DNA from: Planctomycetota bacterium
Lineage (GTDB): Bacteria; Planctomycetota; Planctomycetia; Pirellulales; Pirellulaceae
Assembly: GCA_963204915.1 (NCBI GenBank)
Contig: CAUJHS010000081.1
Span: 151,310 to 215,309 of the forward strand
Length of the DNA: 64,000 nucleotides
Direction of reading: 5' to 3'
In this document: positions 47,389 to 56,323 of the stretch, piece by piece
How positions within the stretch are numbered: position 1 is the first letter of the stretch
Layout of the letters: every line of letters starts with the position of its first letter
Program-made: the position numbers and the translations under genes
The notes under the pieces: model-generated
Seen by the model: the letters and a program-made list of their open reading frames with translations, nothing else
Told to the model about the DNA's origin: nothing
Databases searched by the model: none

Positions 47389-48945
47389 CTATTCGAGGCC
47401 GTATTTTTGGCAGCGCCGGGTGAACCAACGATTAAGAAACGATTCCTTGGCCGACCATTGATGATCGAGCATTAAGGTCAGACAGTGTTCCTCAGCGCGG
47501 CGTCGCGGCATTTTGTGCGTAATCGCGTGACGGATGAGTCGGTCGAATTCGCGATGACCGATGCCGCCGCCCGTGTCGGCCAGTTCCTCGAGCATCTTTT
47601 TCAGTTCTTCCGTGACGCACGAATGGCGCGTCCAGCCTTTGGCCTGACAGCGAGCGTCAAGGACCGAGCGAATATCCTCCACGGCGATCCCCAAATCGCC
47701 TCCCTTGCGGAAAATGGCGTGCTCCTCGTCGACGTCAAAGTAGCCATCCAGGCCAGCACAGCCGTCAATGAACCGTTCCAGCACTTCCAGGGAATTCGTC
47801 CGCGATCCAGCCATGGTTTCGGAAGAAACTTGCATCGTGGCCGTTTGCGGAAGCGCGGGGGTCGGCGCCAACACTTGCATCGTCGATGCGAGTTCGTAGT
47901 CGGTCGAGTCGCCCGAGTCGCACTGCTCACTTAGCGCCTCTAAGATCTCGGCGACCTCGCCCATCGAGGCAATGCGGTTCTGCGGCAGCCTGGCCGTCAT
48001 CCGGCGGATGAGATTCTCCAATTCCGCGGGCGCATCGGGTCGGAGTTGTTGCAGCGGTTGGATGTCGCGATCGCGATGCGCGAAAATCTTCTCAATGGCG
48101 TTTTTGCCCGGATGCGGAGGCGATCCTGTGAGAATGTAATACAACGTGCAACCCAGGCTATAAATATCCGCGCGGTGGTCGGCCCGATTCGAATCGCTGG
48201 CCTGTTCGGGCGCAAGGTAATCGACGGTGCCCAAGATCGAGCCGGTATGGGTTAATTGCGTGGCGGCTTGTCCGGCCTCGGTCGCCACAATGCGTGCGAT
48301 GCCCATGTCGAGCACTTTGACGCTTCCCTTGGTATTCACCAAAAGGTTGGCGGGTTTGATGTCACGGTGAACCACTCCCTCACCGTGAGCGTATTCCAGG
48401 GCGCGAGCGGCTTCCGCAATATGGCGAACGGCTTTTCCAAGGGTAAGAGGGCCCTTTTCTACGAGCTTTGCCAGGTCGCGCCCCTCCACATACTCCATCA
48501 CGAGGAAGTGCATTCCATGGTCTTCGTCGGCGTCGTACGCCGCCACGATATTCGGATGATGAAGCCGCGCCGCCGCTTTCACTTCGCGATGAAATCGTTC
48601 GATCGCATCCGGAGAGTCAATGGCTTTTTCGTGCAACACCTTCAGAGCGACGTACCGCTCCATGCGCTGATGGAGCGCTTTGAATACTCGCCCCATGCCG
48701 CCGGCACCAAGTAATTCCAAAAGAAGATAATTGCTTAACAGCACGGGTTGAGGCGGACGATCGCGCAACGCGTCGGCTTGGTACTTTGTCAGGCGACCGC
48801 GCCGCGACAAGACTTCGAGCAACGCGCACCCATCCTTCGGTTGTTGTTCGACCGGCAACCTGGTGAGCAAATCGCGAATCTCTTGCTCGGGAACTAACCC
48901 TAATTCGGTCAGCGTCGCGACCGCTTGTTCCACTGTGAGCAACAT
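47389..48945 (-). CDS. Ser/Thr protein kinase with unknown N- and C-terminal domains
   Basis: About 518 residues. The first 75 form a helical domain (TVEQAVATLTELGLVPEQEI ... RGRLTKYQADALR) common before planctomycete kinases. The Hanks-type kinase domain follows: GAGGMGRVFKA glycine loop, VALKVL lysine, HRDIKPANLLVN catalytic loop, LDMGIAR (DMG in place of DFG), and APEQ. There is no transmembrane or PASTA segment. A region of about 130 residues at the end (GYFDVDEEHAIFRKGGDLG ... LTLMLDHQWSAKESFLNRWF) is unrecognised and may be a substrate or sensor domain. The first ATG is at 48945; a TTG at 48975 is open. Confidence 0.88.
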   Translation of the reverse strand: MLLTVEQAVATLTELGLVPEQEIRDLLTRLPVEQQPKDGCALLEVLSRRGRLTKYQADALRDRPPQPVLLSNYLLLELLGAGGMGRVFKALHQRMERYVALKVLHEKAIDSPDAIERFHREVKAAARLHHPNIVAAYDADEDHGMHFLVMEYVEGRDLAKLVEKGPLTLGKAVRHIAEAARALEYAHGEGVVHRDIKPANLLVNTKGSVKVLDMGIARIVATEAGQAATQLTHTGSILGTVDYLAPEQASDSNRADHRADIYSLGCTLYYILTGSPPHPGKNAIEKIFAHRDRDIQPLQQLRPDAPAELENLIRRMTARLPQNRIASMGEVAEILEALSEQCDSGDSTDYELASTMQVLAPTPALPQTATMQVSSETMAGSRTNSLEVLERFIDGCAGLDGYFDVDEEHAIFRKGGDLGIAVEDIRSVLDARCQAKGWTRHSCVTEELKKMLEELADTGGGIGHREFDRLIRHAITHKMPRRRAEEHCLTLMLDHQWSAKESFLNRWFTRRCQKYGLE

Positions 48946-49412
48946 AACGTCGAGCGGCTGTTGAAGAGGGGGCAAGGATGGAATTCTCCGCGTTATTTCG
49001 CTTCACTCAGTAACGAGCGAAACCATGGCAATCCGTAGTTGATTCGGCCGCGGCGCGGAAGTCTTGGAGTGAAACTCGTTCGAGCCGCCAAAAAACGACC
49101 GATGCTCAGGCGCCTTGACTTACGACGGTAACCGGTCGAACCGGAAAGTCGCCTCAACGGGAAGAAACGACCACCGCGGTGAAAAATTCCGAAAAAAAAG
49201 GCTGGATGAGGCGATTTTTCCGACGGGAGTTTGCAACGACGAAGCGGTCAAGTACGCCAGATTGCGTCATGTTGTCAGATACCCAGTCTAACAAAACCGT
49301 CGCTGGGTAATCGAGGGAATTGCCAATCAACTGCTGCACATTGCTCCAGAAAATCGGCAAAAATACTCGCGTTATTGATGAGGTGAAAGTAAAATGAGTG
49401 GTAGGGGGGAAA

Positions 49413-49503
49413 GTAGGGTCTCCGGCGCGCCAACCCCATATTGGCGATGCGGAGCAGCCAGGGGCAAGGCAACTGCTTCGCAACCATACGCCGGAGACCC
49501 TAC
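49413..49503. repeat. Structured inverted-repeat element, possible ncRNA or MITE-like unit
   Basis: Two perfect 15-bp arms, GTAGGGTCTCCGGCG (49413-49427) and CGCCGGAGACCCTAC (49489-49503), enclose 61 nt. The interior can fold into two more hairpins: CGCCAA/TTGGCG (49428-49446) and GGAGCAG/CTGCTTC (49451-49479, one wobble). This gives a three-way-junction shape. No target-site duplication or second copy was noticed in the window. It could be a small RNA, a palindromic repeat family member or a bidirectional terminator. Confidence 0.65.
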
Positions 49504-49568
49504 AGGCCAGCATTTTTGCTCATTGGTTCGATGAGCGGCCTCCTTCTATTCAACTCTCGCGCCAGTTT

Positions 49569-49589
49569 CTAAAAAAAGTGTTTTTTTAG
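49569..49589. other. A7/T7 hairpin
   Basis: CTAAAAAAA (49569-49577) and TTTTTTTAG (49581-49589) are perfect reverse complements around GTG. An all-AT stem of this kind is weak as RNA but can mark a flexible or cruciform-prone site. Confidence 0.4.
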
Positions 49590-49921
49590 CGTTGTTATTT
49601 GTATAACTCTTGAAATTTAATAGCTTTACGTTGTTTTAGAAATTGGGACGCGCCTGTTCGTCTTGAATGGTGTAGGGCGAGTTGTGTAGCATTTTGCATC
49701 ACTTCGAACAATTTGTGCTGTTTCATTTTGCTGCACGGCTTCTTTCGAATGTATTCGATTTGAACATTGACGGTGGCGGGTGCTCGGTTCGTTTCCCAGT
49801 GAGTAATACGATTGGGGCTGCATAAAACGAATGCCATCGCGTAATATGTAGTAAATACGCGAATCTTGGCGATTTCTCTTGTCGGCCTCTGCAGCCGTGT
49901 ACTGGATTTCTCAGGGACGAT

Positions 49922-50935
49922 ATGGCGATTGGCGAACGCATTCCCCCTTTCCCGCCGGCTCGTCGTGTCTTGATTGCCGCCAACCCTAATGCGGGCGCCC
50001 GAAGCGGGCAACTGCTGGTTGAGAATGTCTCCCAAGGTCTTCGCCAACGTGGTTTTACGGTGGATGTCATCTCAGACATCGCTCACCTAATTTGCGAGAT
50101 CGAACGTTCCCATCGCGAGGGAACGCTCTTCGCTGTTGCGGCAGCGGGCGGCGACGGCACCGCGGCGCTGGTTTTGAATGTCCTTCCCCCGGGCGTCCCT
50201 TTAGCGCTCATACCGCTCGGTACGGAAAACCTGTTTGCCAAGTACTTGGGCGTGGCGCCCGATGCAAACGCCATTTGCGAGACGATCGCCCATGGTGAAT
50301 TGTTGCGGCTCGACGCAGGCAAGGCGGGCGACCGATTGTTTTTGCTGATGTTGGGCTGCGGGTTTGACGCGGAAGTCGTGCGACGTTTGCATCGCGAACG
50401 GAAGGGGCATATCCACCATCTTTCGTATGCGAAACCAATTCTCGACTCGATTCGTAGTTATGAGTATCCCGAGTTACGGGTCTATTACGGACTGCCGGAC
50501 GGGTCGTTGTGTCCCGCATCCGACGCAATCGCGCCGCCCACGGCCACGTCTTCTGCTGGCGTATTGCAGGGCTGCTGGGCGTTTGTGGTGAACCTGCCGC
50601 GGTACGCAGGTGGGTTAAGCATCATTCCGGGAGCCGACGGCTCGGATGGACTGCTGGATGTTTGCACCTTCAAACATGGCAGTTTGTGGAATGGACTGAT
50701 GTACCTGGGAGGAGTTTGGTTCGGGCAGCATGGCTCGTGGCGCGATTTTGAAACGGTACGCGCCCCGCGAATCCGAATTGAAGCCGCTGTGCCCGATGTT
50801 CCCTATCAACTTGACGGCGACCCCGGCGGGGTTTTGCCCGTCGATGTCGAAGTATTGCCCGGGCGCATCACGGTGTTGGCGCCCGCCGAGCGAGTGCAAC
50901 GGAGAGCGCGCTCGACGGTGGAGGCGGGCCCCTGA
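49922..50935 (+). CDS. Diacylglycerol-kinase-family lipid kinase
   Basis: A 337-residue DAGK catalytic-domain protein. The N-terminal nucleotide domain has [15 protein letters not shown] and the signature [13 protein letters not shown], then [13 protein letters not shown]. The C-terminal beta-sandwich has [31 protein letters not shown] and [12 protein letters not shown], plus the substrate-side YQLDGDPGG. It should phosphorylate a lipid such as diacylglycerol, or a sphingoid base or similar. The N-terminal family start is close to the ATG at 49922. It precedes kdsA by about 40 bp, so a shared role in envelope lipid metabolism is likely. Confidence 0.88.
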   Translation: MAIGERIPPFPPARRVLIAANPNAGARSGQLLVENVSQGLRQRGFTVDVISDIAHLICEIERSHREGTLFAVAAAGGDGTAALVLNVLPPGVPLALIPLGTENLFAKYLGVAPDANAICETIAHGELLRLDAGKAGDRLFLLMLGCGFDAEVVRRLHRERKGHIHHLSYAKPILDSIRSYEYPELRVYYGLPDGSLCPASDAIAPPTATSSAGVLQGCWAFVVNLPRYAGGLSIIPGADGSDGLLDVCTFKHGSLWNGLMYLGGVWFGQHGSWRDFETVRAPRIRIEAAVPDVPYQLDGDPGGVLPVDVEVLPGRITVLAPAERVQRRARSTVEAGP

Positions 50936-50976
50936 GCGGAGGAACGGGTTCCCAATTTTTCGAGGGAGTGTATTTC

Positions 50977-51810
50977 GTGCCAAATCAACCTGCAGTCATC
51001 GGGCCGTATCGTTGTGGCGCGGGGCAAGACTTGCTCATCATCGCCGGCCCCTGTGTTATTGAAAACTTGCGTCTCACGCTGTCGATCGCGGAACAACTTC
51101 GCGAGATCACCGCCAAGCGGTCGATTCAGCTGGTGTTTAAGGCCTCGTTCGATAAGGCGAACCGAACGAGTACGGGCGCGTTCCGTGGCTTAGGCATTGA
51201 CGAGGGGTTGCGTATTCTCGATCTGGTCCGGCAAGAGATTGGCGTGCCGGTGACTACCGACATTCATGAGTCGCACCAGGCGGGGCCGACCGCGGAAGTG
51301 TGCGACTTGCTGCAAATTCCGGCGTTCCTGGCTCGTCAGACGGATTTGTTGACCGCTGCGGGCAAGACCGGTCGCGCTGTGAATGTGAAAAAAGGGCAGT
51401 TCCTGGCGCCGTGGGACATGCGGCACGTGGTGAGTAAACTGGAGTCCGTGGGGTGCCGCAATGTGTTGCTCACCGAGCGTGGCACATTTTTCGGTTATGG
51501 TCGCTTGGTGAACGATATGCGTTCCTTGCCGCAAATGCGCGAGCTGGGCGTGCCCGTGATTTTTGACGCCACCCATAGCGTCCAAGAGCCCGGCGGCTTA
51601 GGAAACGCCACGGGCGGAAACCGTGCGATGGTGGAGCCCTTAGCACGCGCCGCCATGGCGGTTGGCATTGATGGCTTGTTTTTCGAAACGCATCCCGATC
51701 CGGACTCGTCGCCCAGCGATGGACCGAATATGGTGCCGCTGGATCAAGTCGCAGGATTTCTGGATCGGTTGCTGCGAATTCGCGATGTGATAGAAAGCTT
51801 TGATCGATGA
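50977..51810 (+). CDS. kdsA: 3-deoxy-8-phosphooctulonate (KDO-8-P) synthase
   Basis: A 277-residue TIM-barrel aldolase that condenses arabinose-5-phosphate with phosphoenolpyruvate. It shows the family signatures [41 protein letters not shown] [13 protein letters not shown] and [12 protein letters not shown]. The N-terminal IAGPCVIEN carries Cys where the E. coli metal-free enzyme has Asn, marking the metal-dependent class. The GTG at 50977 is 9 nt after a GAGGGA box, whereas the GTG at 50968 abuts that box; hence the choice. Its presence implies Kdo and thus lipopolysaccharide core synthesis in this organism. Confidence 0.95.
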   Translation: MPNQPAVIGPYRCGAGQDLLIIAGPCVIENLRLTLSIAEQLREITAKRSIQLVFKASFDKANRTSTGAFRGLGIDEGLRILDLVRQEIGVPVTTDIHESHQAGPTAEVCDLLQIPAFLARQTDLLTAAGKTGRAVNVKKGQFLAPWDMRHVVSKLESVGCRNVLLTERGTFFGYGRLVNDMRSLPQMRELGVPVIFDATHSVQEPGGLGNATGGNRAMVEPLARAAMAVGIDGLFFETHPDPDSSPSDGPNMVPLDQVAGFLDRLLRIRDVIESFDR

Positions 51811-53585
51811 ACTTTGGCATAACGGCGGGTTGGCGCACCGCAGTAACTTGCGTGGCGATATTCGGTTTGCTTGGTTGTGAAGCGAATTCGAACGCTCCGG
51901 TACGGCGGAAGGCTGATCGGGCCGTCACTTCGCAGCAGGATCACCTGAAGGCAGCGTTGCAAGCGCTGGACCAGTTTCATGGTTCGGATTCGGCGGAAAC
52001 ACAGCGGCAATTGATTTACCAATTGAATCGCTGGATTGAAACCGAACCAAAAGATGATGCCTGGCGGCCCGACCCTCAAATTGAACGGCTGCCGCGTCGT
52101 TTTCGTGATCTGGAGGAAATGCAGCAATTAGACAAAGTCACTTTCCACCCGGATGATGGACAGTTCCTGGTTGAATCGCATTGGCTTCACGCTGTGTCGC
52201 GTTGGGTAAGCGACGAAGCATCGCGCCGCTGGGTTGAGGCTCGTCGCGCGGCGGAAGGCAATGACGCCCTGCTGCTGGAGTCGGCGTTCGAGTCGCCCGA
52301 GTATCGTTTGGAGATCGCACGCAGTTTGTTCGACTGGACCGTGCGCCATGTCCAACTGGATGAACTCCTGTCTTATCCGCAAACCCCCACGGCGACGGTC
52401 GGCCCAGGCAGCGAGTCAGCGGCCGACCGTGCAGCGCCGCCTGAATTGGCCGTTCCGGGTCCGGGTTATCTTTATTATCCCTATCAGGTGTTGGTGTATG
52501 GTCACGGAGACGCCTGGCAACGGGCGCGCGTATTCATCCTGCTGGCTCGGCAACTGGGTTACGATGCCGTGATGTTAGCTGTGGACGACCGTGGCGCCGG
52601 AAGCCGCGCCAATATCTGGTGCACCGGGGTGCTTATCGAGGACCACGTTTATTTGTTTGACGCTTCGTTGGGACTTCCCCTTCCTGGCGCCGAAGCAGGT
52701 TCCGTAGCGACCCTGGACGAAGTGCTGGCGAACCCTGAATTGCTGCGCCAACTCGATGTGGAGGATGACGGCAAAACGCTGAAGTATCCAATTACGGCGA
52801 ACCAGTTGAGAAACGTCGCCGCCTTAGTCGACGCGGCTCCTGAGACGTTGTCTCGGCGAATGGCGATGTTGGAAAGCCGTCTCTCGGGCGAGAATGCGAT
52901 GACGCTGGCTGTGTCGCCCAGTAATGTCTCGGCGCGAATCCGCGCGTGTCCTGGACTGGAGAAAGTGAACGTGCGTTTGTGGAACGTGCCCTTCGAAACC
53001 CGCATGTATCGCGACGCCATGGAGCGCCTCGCGCGGCGTGATCCGGACATTCAGCGTCGGCTGCTCCAAGAGCAAGGGCTTTACCTCCCGGCGATCATGC
53101 AGGCCCGGCGCCATCATTTTGTGGGAAAAATTGCGGGCGAACAGGAAGACCCAGGGGCGATCGCCTATTATTTGGAGTCGCGCAAGGCGGACCAATATAT
53201 TGACGAGTTGCAAACTTCGGTCGAGGCCCGCGCCCGGGTGGGCTTGCCTCCGTTGCCTCCCAACTTGACGCCGCAACAACAACAGTTCGTTATTGCAAAC
53301 CAAGCAGCGCAGTTCCGACTGAATAAGCAGCACGCCAGTTATTGGCTTGGTTTGGCTCAGTATGATTTGGGGGCGTATGAAGCGGCCATTCCATGGCTCA
53401 AAGACCGCACCTTAGGGGCGAACCCCGAAGGGATTTGGACGGCGGGTGCGCGATATAACCTCGGGCGAACTTATGAGGCGCTCGGCAACGTCGAGGAGGC
53501 GCGAAAGTTATACTTTCAAAGTGAGTCGCCGCAACGTCATGGCGACCTGCTAAGAGCGAGGTTGTTGCGCGCCACGCCATCATAA
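51807..53585 (+). CDS. Lipoprotein with transglutaminase-like domain lacking catalytic Cys, and TPR tail
   Basis: A 592-residue putative lipoprotein with lipobox LLGC at C24. The segment [26 protein letters not shown] (about 230-255, quoted in two parts: [12 protein letters not shown] and [13 protein letters not shown]) mimics the transglutaminase GDC...A..RALGIPAR core, and [12 protein letters not shown] mimics the Asp region. The catalytic Cys position reads Ala, and the His position appears lost, so it is probably inactive. Late residues ([40 protein letters not shown]) form TPR-like repeats. The ATG overlaps the kdsA stop as ATGA, implying translational coupling and an envelope role. Confidence 0.75.
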   Translation: MNFGITAGWRTAVTCVAIFGLLGCEANSNAPVRRKADRAVTSQQDHLKAALQALDQFHGSDSAETQRQLIYQLNRWIETEPKDDAWRPDPQIERLPRRFRDLEEMQQLDKVTFHPDDGQFLVESHWLHAVSRWVSDEASRRWVEARRAAEGNDALLLESAFESPEYRLEIARSLFDWTVRHVQLDELLSYPQTPTATVGPGSESAADRAAPPELAVPGPGYLYYPYQVLVYGHGDAWQRARVFILLARQLGYDAVMLAVDDRGAGSRANIWCTGVLIEDHVYLFDASLGLPLPGAEAGSVATLDEVLANPELLRQLDVEDDGKTLKYPITANQLRNVAALVDAAPETLSRRMAMLESRLSGENAMTLAVSPSNVSARIRACPGLEKVNVRLWNVPFETRMYRDAMERLARRDPDIQRRLLQEQGLYLPAIMQARRHHFVGKIAGEQEDPGAIAYYLESRKADQYIDELQTSVEARARVGLPPLPPNLTPQQQQFVIANQAAQFRLNKQHASYWLGLAQYDLGAYEAAIPWLKDRTLGANPEGIWTAGARYNLGRTYEALGNVEEARKLYFQSESPQRHGDLLRARLLRATPS

Positions 53586-53758
53586 CGGACAGCATGATCT
53601 GCGGCGTATCAGACGCGCCGGCTACGCCCCTTGATTCGCCGCGTTTTTCGCCTTTTTTGTGATTCCATTTGCTTTGGCACACCGATTGCTTTCTCCATCC
53701 ACGGCGGGCGAAGGTATCGCCCTGAGAAAAAACACCCGAATATTTGGAGAATGCGACG

Positions 53759-54025
53759 ATGAAGAAGTTTGCCACCATCCTTGTGCTGTTAGGACTTGGC
53801 GCCTTTACCGTGGGTTGCAGCCAAGAGGCGCAACTCGAAAACGCCCAAGAAGATCTCAGCGAAGAGCGAATCGAAACGCAAGAGTCGATGAACGAAGCCG
53901 TTCAAGACGGTGTCGTCACGGGCGATGAGCAGGAAGAAGTCATGGAAGAACGAGCGGAAGACGTGGAAGCCGCTGGCGAAGTTGCGGAACAACAGGGCGA
54001 AGTGATCGAAGAACAAAACGACTAG
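53759..54025 (+). CDS. Small acidic lipoprotein, coiled-coil
   Basis: An 88-residue protein with a lipoprotein-like signal (MKKFATILVLLGLGAFTVGC, Cys at 20). The mature part of about 68 residues is nearly all Glu, Gln, Asp, Ala and Val (EEVMEERAEDVEAAGEVAEQQ) and should be a single helix or coiled coil. A GGAGA box lies 8 nt before the ATG at 53759. No family is named. Lpp-like spacer or surface-charge roles are speculative. A hairpin terminator follows. Confidence 0.75.
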   Translation: MKKFATILVLLGLGAFTVGCSQEAQLENAQEDLSEERIETQESMNEAVQDGVVTGDEQEEVMEERAEDVEAAGEVAEQQGEVIEEQND

Positions 54026-54064
54026 GTTGATTGACCGCGTGGAAAGCGACAGACGCGCGGGATG

Positions 54065-54094
54065 AAACGCCGCTTTCGGAAGAGAGCGGCGTTT
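54065..54094. terminator. Bidirectional hairpin between convergent genes
   Basis: AAACGCCGCT (54065-54074) pairs with AGCGGCGTTT (54085-54094), and the stem extends inward by TTC/GAG with one wobble to a GGAA tetraloop. Its A-rich start and T-rich end make it usable from both strands for the lipoprotein gene and purC. Confidence 0.7.
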
Positions 54095-54121
54095 GTCATG
54101 CGCTGACAATCCTTATGCCCG

Positions 54122-55009
54122 CTACCGCCAGGCGAACGTTTCGCCCGTAAGCCGTTCAAACGCTTCGATGTATTTTGCCCGTGTTCGCTCAAGGATTTCT
54201 GTGGGCAAGGGCGGCGGTGGACTGTTTTTGTCCCACGTGGTTGTTTCGAGGTAATCGCGCACAATTTGCTTGTCGAACGAAGGTTGGTTGCGTCCGGGCT
54301 GATATTGATCCGCAGGCCAGAATCGTGAGCTGTCCGGAGTCAGCGCCTCGTCGATCAGGATCCATTGCTCGTTGCGCCAGCCCCATTCGAATTTGGTATC
54401 CGCCAGCAAGATGCCGCATTGCTCTGCGTGTTGAGCGCCGCGTTGATACAACGCAAGACTACGTTGCCGTAGATCATCGGCGGTTTTCGGCCCGACGAGT
54501 TCGACGGCGCGCTCGAACGAAATGTTTTCGTCGTGACCTGTTTGAGCCTTTGTCGCCGGGGTAAAGATGGGTTCGGGCAATTTGTCGCACAAACGCAGGC
54601 CAGGGGGCAACGCAATGCCGCACACGGCGCCGTCGTGCTGGTAGTCTTTCCAGCCCGAGCCGACCAAATACCCGCGCACCACGCATTCGATCGGTGCGGG
54701 GTCGGCCTTCAGACATACCATGGAGCGGCCTTCCAAGTCCTGCCGAACGACCTCTGGCGAGAGTGGGACTTCGCTCAGATCGGTCGAAAGCATGTGGTGT
54801 CGCTCGCCCAGCGTTTCGAACCAATATCGGCTGATTTGCGTCAAGACACGACCACGATCGGGCACGCCATTGGGAAACACCCAATCGAATGCGCTCAACC
54901 GGTCGGTGGCCACCATCAGCACTCGATCGCCGAGGTCGTACATGTCACGCACTTTGCCGCGGCGAACGGGTAAAGCGCCTAGAGATGACTGCAAAAACGC
55001 GGCACGCAT
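54122..55009 (-). CDS. purC: Phosphoribosylaminoimidazole-succinocarboxamide synthase
   Basis: A 295-residue SAICAR synthetase that joins CAIR and aspartate in purine synthesis. It has RRGKVRDMYDLGDRVLMVATD at the N-terminus, RLSAFDWVFPNGVPDRGRVL, the ECVVRGYLVGSGWKDYQ segment, EPIFTPATKA and DTKFEWGW, with a DEALTPDSSRFWPADQY tail. The length fits the family's longer variant. The start is ATG at 55009. The methyltransferase gene lies 137 bp upstream on the same strand. Confidence 0.95.
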   Translation of the reverse strand: MRAAFLQSSLGALPVRRGKVRDMYDLGDRVLMVATDRLSAFDWVFPNGVPDRGRVLTQISRYWFETLGERHHMLSTDLSEVPLSPEVVRQDLEGRSMVCLKADPAPIECVVRGYLVGSGWKDYQHDGAVCGIALPPGLRLCDKLPEPIFTPATKAQTGHDENISFERAVELVGPKTADDLRQRSLALYQRGAQHAEQCGILLADTKFEWGWRNEQWILIDEALTPDSSRFWPADQYQPGRNQPSFDKQIVRDYLETTTWDKNSPPPPLPTEILERTRAKYIEAFERLTGETFAWR

Positions 55010-55146
55010 GGAATTTGCTCGACAGTACAGAGGAGGGCGACCCAATGAGGGCAGTCACGATACGGAACGAATAACGATTCGGGGACAGTGACCGCGTTGT
55101 GGTCACACCGTCGATGCGCCAAAACTTGAACGTTAGTGCGCTCGTT

Positions 55147-56103
55147 TTACTCAGCGCCGGCTTCGTTTCCGTTCGTGTCAATACCAGGGATTGGTTTTTG
55201 GAGACCGTTATTCTTGTACTTGAACCGCTTTGTTCGAGGTTCGCCCAAGCGACGGCCATTTGCGGTCGACGGCGCGCTCACGAGCGGCTCGGGCGCCCCG
55301 TCCAGCGGGTCACCTGGGCGTACGCTGGCTAACCGTTCGTTGATACGTTTCGCATATTCGGGCGACAGTTCAAAGCTCACAAAACGACGCCCAAGTTTCT
55401 TGGCCACGGCCAACGTGGTGCCGGCGCCGCCGAAGGGATCAAGCACTAACTCGCCTTCATTGCTACATGCCCGAATAATTCGGCCGAGCAATTGTTCGGG
55501 CATCTGGCACCCGTGCCACCCGGCGCGCTCTTTGAACGTTCCCGCCACGCGCGGAAAATACCACACATCTTCGTTGGGTTGAAACCCTTCGGGAAAATCT
55601 TGCGGGCGCAGGATCCACGTATCGTCGGGCAACCGGCCCTTCGGGTTGGCGCGCGAGTCGGCGTAAACCAACTGGCGCGCCGACGGGACCCGAATCGCGT
55701 CGTTATTGAAGGTGAACTTGTCGGCGTTCTTGACCATGTGAAACAAGTGCGCGTGGGAGCGATTGAACTTGTTCACGCAGTTCACGCCGAAAGTGTAATA
55801 CCAAACGACCCAGCTACGGCAGGTGAGGCCGTGTTCGCGCTGCATCATCACCTTAAGTTCGGCGGCGTACTCGTCCCCAATCGCCAGCCAAAAGGCGCCG
55901 TCGGGTTTGAGCGTCCGAACGACTTCACCGATCCACTTTTGGCACCACTGCAGGTATTGGTCGCACGCTAAGCGATCGTCGTAAACGTCGTAATCGTAAC
56001 CAATGTTGAAAGGCGGGTCGGCAAACGCGAGGTCGACGGCCCCGTCATCAATTTTTTTCAGACCTTCGACGCAATCTTCGTTGTAAACGGCGTTCCAGCG
56101 CAC
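55147..56103 (-). CDS. Orphan beta-class DNA methyltransferase
   Basis: A 318-residue N6-adenine/N4-cytosine methyltransferase. Motif [17 protein letters not shown] comes first and the SAM-binding motif [18 protein letters not shown] comes near the C-terminus, the beta-class order. Between them are [20 protein letters not shown] and [16 protein letters not shown] makes N6-adenine the likelier product. No restriction enzyme or specificity subunit is nearby, so it is probably a solitary regulatory or epigenetic enzyme. The start codon is GTG at 56103. The last 40 residues are polar and basic. Confidence 0.88.
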   Translation of the reverse strand: MRWNAVYNEDCVEGLKKIDDGAVDLAFADPPFNIGYDYDVYDDRLACDQYLQWCQKWIGEVVRTLKPDGAFWLAIGDEYAAELKVMMQREHGLTCRSWVVWYYTFGVNCVNKFNRSHAHLFHMVKNADKFTFNNDAIRVPSARQLVYADSRANPKGRLPDDTWILRPQDFPEGFQPNEDVWYFPRVAGTFKERAGWHGCQMPEQLLGRIIRACSNEGELVLDPFGGAGTTLAVAKKLGRRFVSFELSPEYAKRINERLASVRPGDPLDGAPEPLVSAPSTANGRRLGEPRTKRFKYKNNGLQKPIPGIDTNGNEAGAE

Positions 56104-56323
56104 GGGAAAACTACAAAGTTAGGATGAGGAAAGAGATTCCGTCCGCCCAAAACCGCCGCGCCCAAAGGCTGCCCTGCACCCGCAGGCGGCGCCCTTTACG
56201 CCATCGTACCAAGATCGGGACGGCAATCAACCCAAAAGCTCGTGCGGGCAGTTAGCACACCGCCCGTGAGGTGGTTTCTAAGCATTGGGCAAAGTGCGCC
56301 GTCTCGCGATTCCGCGTTGACAA

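Larger units (their letters stand above)
48946..49921 (+). other. Gene-poor region with several inverted repeats
   Basis: Nearly 1 kb between divergent genes with no convincing coding sequence. It holds the structured 91-bp inverted-repeat element at 49413-49503, an A7/T7 hairpin at 49569-49589, and an AT-rich stretch from about 49540 to 49860. A small palindrome (CGCGTA/TACGCG, 49838-49861) lies about 60 bp before the lipid kinase start. A minus-strand frame at 49595-49837 (80 codons) has no ribosome site and is doubtful. Confidence 0.6.

Noticed and set aside
49154..49513. Minus-strand frame running over the inverted-repeat element
   Set aside because: The open frame is largely the palindromic element itself read as codons.
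49595..49837. An 80-codon minus-strand frame in the AT-rich intergenic region
   Set aside because: There is no ribosome-binding site, the composition is odd and no motif is visible. It could be real only if conserved elsewhere.
49838..49861. CGCGTA/TACGCG palindrome before the lipid kinase gene
   Set aside because: A 6-bp inverted repeat with a 12-nt gap is common by chance, and no regulator gene is adjacent.
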